Notes under the pieces: model-generated | Told to the model about the DNA's origin: nothing | Database searches by the model: none | What the model saw: the letters and a program-made list of their open reading frames with translations, nothing else | Made by a program: the position numbers and the translations under genes | Shown: positions 60,101 to 64,000 of the stretch, one piece after another | Layout of the letters: the number at the start of each line of letters is the position of its first letter | How positions within the stretch are numbered: the stretch's first letter is position 1 | Source of the DNA: Hydractinia symbiolongicarpus | Lineage: Eukaryota > Cnidaria > Hydrozoa > Anthoathecata > Hydractiniidae | Length of the DNA stretch: 64,000 nucleotides | Assembly (NCBI RefSeq): GCF_029227915.1 | Contig: NC_079883.1 | Span: 24,118,001 to 24,182,000 of the forward strand | Reading direction: 5' to 3'

Positions 60101-63100
60101 CTTTGTTGTCATGTATTTTTGTTGCTGTTGTTTGTACTGGTTCGACGATTTCGCCATTTAATTTTTTTCTTAACACTTCCTCGATCTCTTCCATTTCGCG
60201 CTGTTTATCACGTGCATCAGCTTGTATCTCCAACTCACGATCGCGCATTCGACGGGCGAACGCACTTCCTCTATAGAAAACAAAAATAACTTTACTCAAA
60301 TGTTTCCGTTTTGTTATTCAATCTGTTAAAAGTATAAAAGGAAATGGTAAAACGTTTTACTTGTAGTATTTCACGTCATCTCTATCATCGTCGTAGTCTT
60401 CGAGAAACTCTAGTAGTCTGTGTTTTTCTTCCTCTTCGTCGCTACGCTTCCTCTCCTCTTTTGTGAACTGCTTCTCATAATCACGCGCTTTCTTTCGCTC
60501 TCGTGCTTCCCACTCCTTCACTTTCTACAGAAAATTATTTTGAAAGTTTAGCAGAATTGCACCAGAAACAAAAAAAACATATCATATAGCTAAACGAACC
60601 TCCATATATAAAATTTCTTTTTCTTTTCTTATGCGATCGAGTCTCCTGCTTTCATAGGCATCATCGTCTGCTTCCACTGTTCTATCTCGAGACCTCGATC
60701 TTGATCGCCGTGATCTTATAGGTGTGCCGCGGCGACCTGCTTCTGAATCGCTTCCTTCCCTTCTCCGTTCCCTCTCTTCACGTTCTTCTCGTTCCCGACG
60801 CTTTTTTTCTCTTTCACGCTCGCGTTCTTTTTCTCTCTCCCGTTCGCGTTCCCTCTCGCGTTCGCGTTGTCTGTCTTTTTCGTAATCTCTATCGCGCTCC
60901 TTGCTTCTGTCACGATGTCTATCTCTGTCTCGTTCTCTCTCGCGATCTCTTTCGCGTTCTTTTTCTCTCTCCCTTTTCTTCTCGTCCTCCTAAAGAAAAA
61001 AGGATTATAATCCATGTTTCTGAAAAAACTGTACTTCTTATTTACAACTTCAAATTTACCTTATAGGTTTCTCGAAAACCTCTAATCTCCTTTGCAACAA
61101 GATTTTTCGTGTCATCGTTCATGTCTAATCCCTCCAGATTTTCCTGTAATAAATAAAACATTCAAGCGAACTACTAGTAAAGTAAGAAAAATAAAACAAA
61201 CATAATACACACATTAAGAAAGTTATAATAGGCTTACTGCATTGCCGCTGTGTGTTTTCTTAAAAGTCTGTAAAATACCTAAAGCATAAAATATAAGCCC
61301 AGTGATGGTGAAACATAAAATATTGGCACAGCGATGATGAGATAACATATTCACTTTGTGTTTATATTGAAGTCCATGCTACAAACTTAAGTATTTACCA
61401 TTAAAACAAAATATCTTCCAGTAATGCCAAAAATACCGAACTTTAAGCACTTACATGAAACGGAATTGCATTGAACATAACGGCAATGTTTAAAAAACGC
61501 AGTCTATTCTTATTGGCCCAATTCTCTAAGTTTTCCATGGGGCATAGATAATCCCTAGTCTCCCTACTATAACTACCAGTTATTTCTACGTTTTTAATAA
61601 AGTTTGAACTAGATTAAAAAGTAGCCTTCACTTACCACTGTCTAACTCAGACATGTTATCTCTTAGAAGTTTATCAATTTCTTGTGCAAGCAGTTTATCT
61701 TGTTTCTGAAAGGCAGATTAAGATGACAAGAATGAAAACTCAATCCCTTCCAGTTTAGCTTCCCTAATCACTGTTTTGAAAAGAAAAACGATGTTTATAT
61801 CACGTACTGTGGTTACGTCATCCTTTTCAATATCATAATCACTAAGACTTGCACCAGTTAAAACTTCCTTTTCAATTTTCTTTTGTTCTTTGTAACGGTC
61901 AAGTTGCTCTCTTGTCTTGGAATCTACTTTTACCTAGTACAGAACAAAACAAAGATTAACTTGAATGAAAATAACGTTTATGACAGCAAATATGAAAAAA
62001 AAATAACGTCTTCCACGTCAGCATCTTTATAAGTAAATTCATACCAGTAATTTTTTATCACCCACTTGAAACCCACTAAGCAATCGCATAGCTCTTAATC
62101 CAGATTCAGGTTCTGCGTACTCGCAAAATCCAAAGGCTAAAAAACAAAGGTGATTATTATACATACACAAAAAATTTAAGCTTATTTATACTATTTTAAA
62201 GAAAAGGGTCACCAGAGAGGTAAAATGATTTTTTAGTATCCTCATTAGCTACATGTATAAATGTACATCAAATTTCTATTAGATGACTGTGTTTCAACTA
62301 AGTCTTATAACACAATATTTCTTATTTTCTGTTTTTAAAAGTTGTTTTACGCTTAAGCATCTAAGCCCCTAGTGATTTACAAACTTTTATCATGGAGTTA
62401 TTTGTTTTAAAAGGTAATTTTCAAGAAAAAGGAATAAAATAAAAGGCTGCTAGTATGTTCATAGCCTGTCCCGAAGTATTCATATTGTACATAACATAGG
62501 ATCATGATCATTTTAAACACCCATTATATAAAAAGCTTTTAAGATTCATATTCTTGCGCATACCCTTCGGCATTAGTGAAACATAATTTGGTTCGTTGAT
62601 TCAATTTGTTGATGTAAACATGCCACGGAAACAATGAAAATATGATAAGTATATCATAGATAGAACATGTCTTACTTTTAAAACATTGTCATGTATATAC
62701 AAAACTTTTCATAATGATCATACATGATTCTGGCATGAAAAAATTCAATACAATTAAAGAGTGGTTTTATCAAACAACGAGAAAAACTGAACACATACCT
62801 TGCAAGCGACCGGAAGCCCCTTGTACACGTTTCCAACTTACAATATATCCACATTTCTAATCAGTATGAACATGAGTTAGAGATGAAACAAGGATTGTAA
62901 ACAAAACACGAAATAACGATAGCACAGAAAAAGTAAAAATAGAAGTTTAAACTTACCAAGTAGACAAAGAAAAGGCTTAGAAAAAACATTTACAGTACGT
63001 TGAATGATAAGTTTAAATTTATTAGGTGCTATAAATAAAAAAATGTTGCCAGTTAGATCTATGTATAGTTAACAAAGAAACGCGCTTCAGCTGAGAATTT

Positions 63101-63237
63101 TCAATAAAAATGTTTTTAAAATAGTCTGTGTATCAACACTTAACATCCCTTACCATCAGAATCTGCCTAATCAGTGTGTCTGAAGCTTTATCTGTTATGT
63201 TACCTACAAATACTGTAGTTATTTCTTGCTTTCCAAC
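57159..63237 (-). CDS. RBM25: RNA-binding protein 25 (RBM25), 5' end outside window
   Basis: Fourteen exons: 63237-63154, 62856-62799, 62136-62045, 61933-61808, 61705-61636, 61278-61238, 61143-61060, 60989-60600, 60524-60361, 60270-60027, 59242-58844, 58769-58671, 58400-58353 and 57251-57159. They give 663 residues. The RRM is almost complete (TTVFVGNITDKASDTLIRQI, KCGYIVSWKRVQGASGRLQ, AFGFCEYAEPESGLRAMRLL, VGDKKLLVKVD). A linker follows (MNDDTKNLVAKEIRGFRETY), then a long Arg/Glu/Asp repeat and SRSRSRD (exon 60989-60600), and the C-terminal PWI domain (LRWDIVDP, KRIKPWVNKKIFEYIGEEEQ, then TLVDFICSK, and EVFVVKMWRLLIYETEAKNL). The family acts in nuclear speckles and alternative splicing. The Pro-rich N-terminus lies upstream of 63237 or outside the window. 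It is convergent with CNOT9. Confidence 0.95.
59440..59850. mobile_element. MITE in RBM25 intron with CAGGGTTCCCAC ends
   Basis: The left end CAGGGTTCCCAC and right end GTGGGAACCCTG are perfect inverted repeats, 411 bp apart. The body repeats (T)TGAGGAG words many times. CAGGG termini recall hAT elements, but no clear 8-bp target duplication is seen. Confidence 0.75.
60716..60989 (-). repeat. Arg/Glu/Asp dipeptide repeat tract of RBM25
   Basis: Imperfect GARCGN hexamers encode RE/RD/KE dipeptides. This is a normal feature of RBM25 and the cause of antisense open frames here. Confidence 0.9.
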
Positions 63238-63641
63238 CTACAAATAAAGAGTGATATCAAGAGAACATTTATTTAGGAATAGCAAAAAATTAAAAGACAT
63301 GGGACAATAGTCATTTTGTCAAAAAAAATTTTGTTAATCAATTCACCTTTATAATATATATGCATTGATAAACTTTGAATGCACATCCCTAACAGGTCTA
63401 AAATTACTGATGACAGAAAATGTCGAAATTTGCTATTACTTAAATATGGCATTCTAATTTTAAGATTTATAAGTTTATCGAAGCTCAGAGCGTAAGGTAT
63501 ATAGCATGCCATAGAAAGCAGATTAATCCTTTTTGCTAAGCATTCAACATGACAATAGGATTTTGTAACTTGACAGTTTTGTGTGGATGTTCCAGGCCAT
63601 TTCTTGAATAAAACTATGCCAGAGCTACAAAAAGCACCCGC
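63238..63641. other. Upstream intron/flank of RBM25
   Basis: It contains a copy of the dispersed repeat also at 51550-51780 (about 63300-63460). The expected Pro-rich RBM25 N-terminal exon was not found. Confidence 0.5.
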
Positions 63642-64000
63642 TAAAAAAATTACGAGTGTTATGGTGTGCGAAAAATTGCACTCGTAAGCAAAATTTACAA
63701 GTGCGATGTGAATATTTGCAAGTGTGATTCACACTTAACTATTTTTTGTTTATCGCAAATGGTCTTTCGTCTTTCGTTCAATTCTCAGTGTAATGCACCA
63801 GCCGAGCATAAGAGTGTCAGCATGAAGGAAAGGGGCCTTTAAGGGGACTTTCATGTTCTCTATACTTTTTAAACAAATCAATCACGAAGAAATGCATGTT
63901 ATGTAATTAGCGTAATAGCCTTTTTCATCGCTCTATAATATTTTTTTTAAAAAAAGAAAAAATTCACGAGTGCGATAATAAACACTTGTAAATCTTTTTA
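63642..64000. mobile_element. Inverted-repeat element running to the window edge
   Basis: The left end TAAAAAAATTACGAGTGTTA and following GCGAAAAATTGCACTCG are imperfectly mirrored by the right end, CACGAGTGCGATAATAAACA then CTTGTAAATCTTTTTA. It may be complete or cut at 64000. Confidence 0.55.

Noticed and set aside
60722-61066. Plus-strand open frame opposite RBM25
   Set aside because: Shadow of the Arg/Glu repeat; the minus strand matches RBM25 exactly.

Overview
The window is A+T-rich animal nuclear DNA. It has intron-dense genes, GT-AG introns of roughly 70 bp to several kb, tRNA-derived SINEs, MITE-like inverted-repeat elements, a decayed LINE and many microsatellites. The recognisable proteins are metazoan (PSMC3IP/HOP2, MUS81, a probable PMF1/NNF1, CNOT9, RBM25). 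Five genes have a pyrimidine-tract/AG acceptor 8-36 nt before the start codon. This fits either short 5' UTR introns or spliced-leader trans-splicing. With the base composition it suggests a cnidarian, perhaps a hydrozoan, but that assignment is inference.

Layout. (1) 31-660 (+): an intronless HOP2. (2) 2373-25939 (+): a very large gene that I rebuilt exon by exon from splice sites and matching intron phases: 30 exons and about 1,703 visible codons, with the 5' end not found. It has acidic/dibasic N-terminal mini-exons, seven copies of a short Cys motif with Pro/Thr/Ala-rich linkers, one WSC domain, micro-exons, a 13-fold basic repeat carrying EGSG motifs, an acidic Ser-Gly stretch and a charged C-terminus. 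I do not recognise it as a named protein; it is the best candidate here for something undescribed. (3) 3823-6175 (-): a five-exon single-pass membrane protein with tyrosine motifs, nested antisense in a 4.6-kb intron of the large gene. (4) 26-29.3 kb: gene-poor, with one SINE. (5) 29320-29673 (-): a small multi-pass membrane ORF. (6) 30832-42172 (-): MUS81 in 22 exons, last exon not found. (7) 43677-44252 (-): probable PMF1/NNF1. (8) 44.3-50.4 kb: a repeat island with two related MITEs, a LINE fragment and a trinucleotide tract. (9) 50416-55308 (+): CNOT9, complete. (10) 57159-63237 (-): RBM25 in 14 visible exons, 5' end beyond the window, convergent with CNOT9. A possible extra minus-strand membrane-protein end lies at 56160-57157.

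HOP2 and MUS81 act in homologous recombination, PMF1/NNF1 in kinetochores, CNOT9 in mRNA deadenylation and RBM25 in splicing. Nothing suggests an operon or shared pathway; they look like ordinary housekeeping neighbours of one unusual lineage-specific gene.
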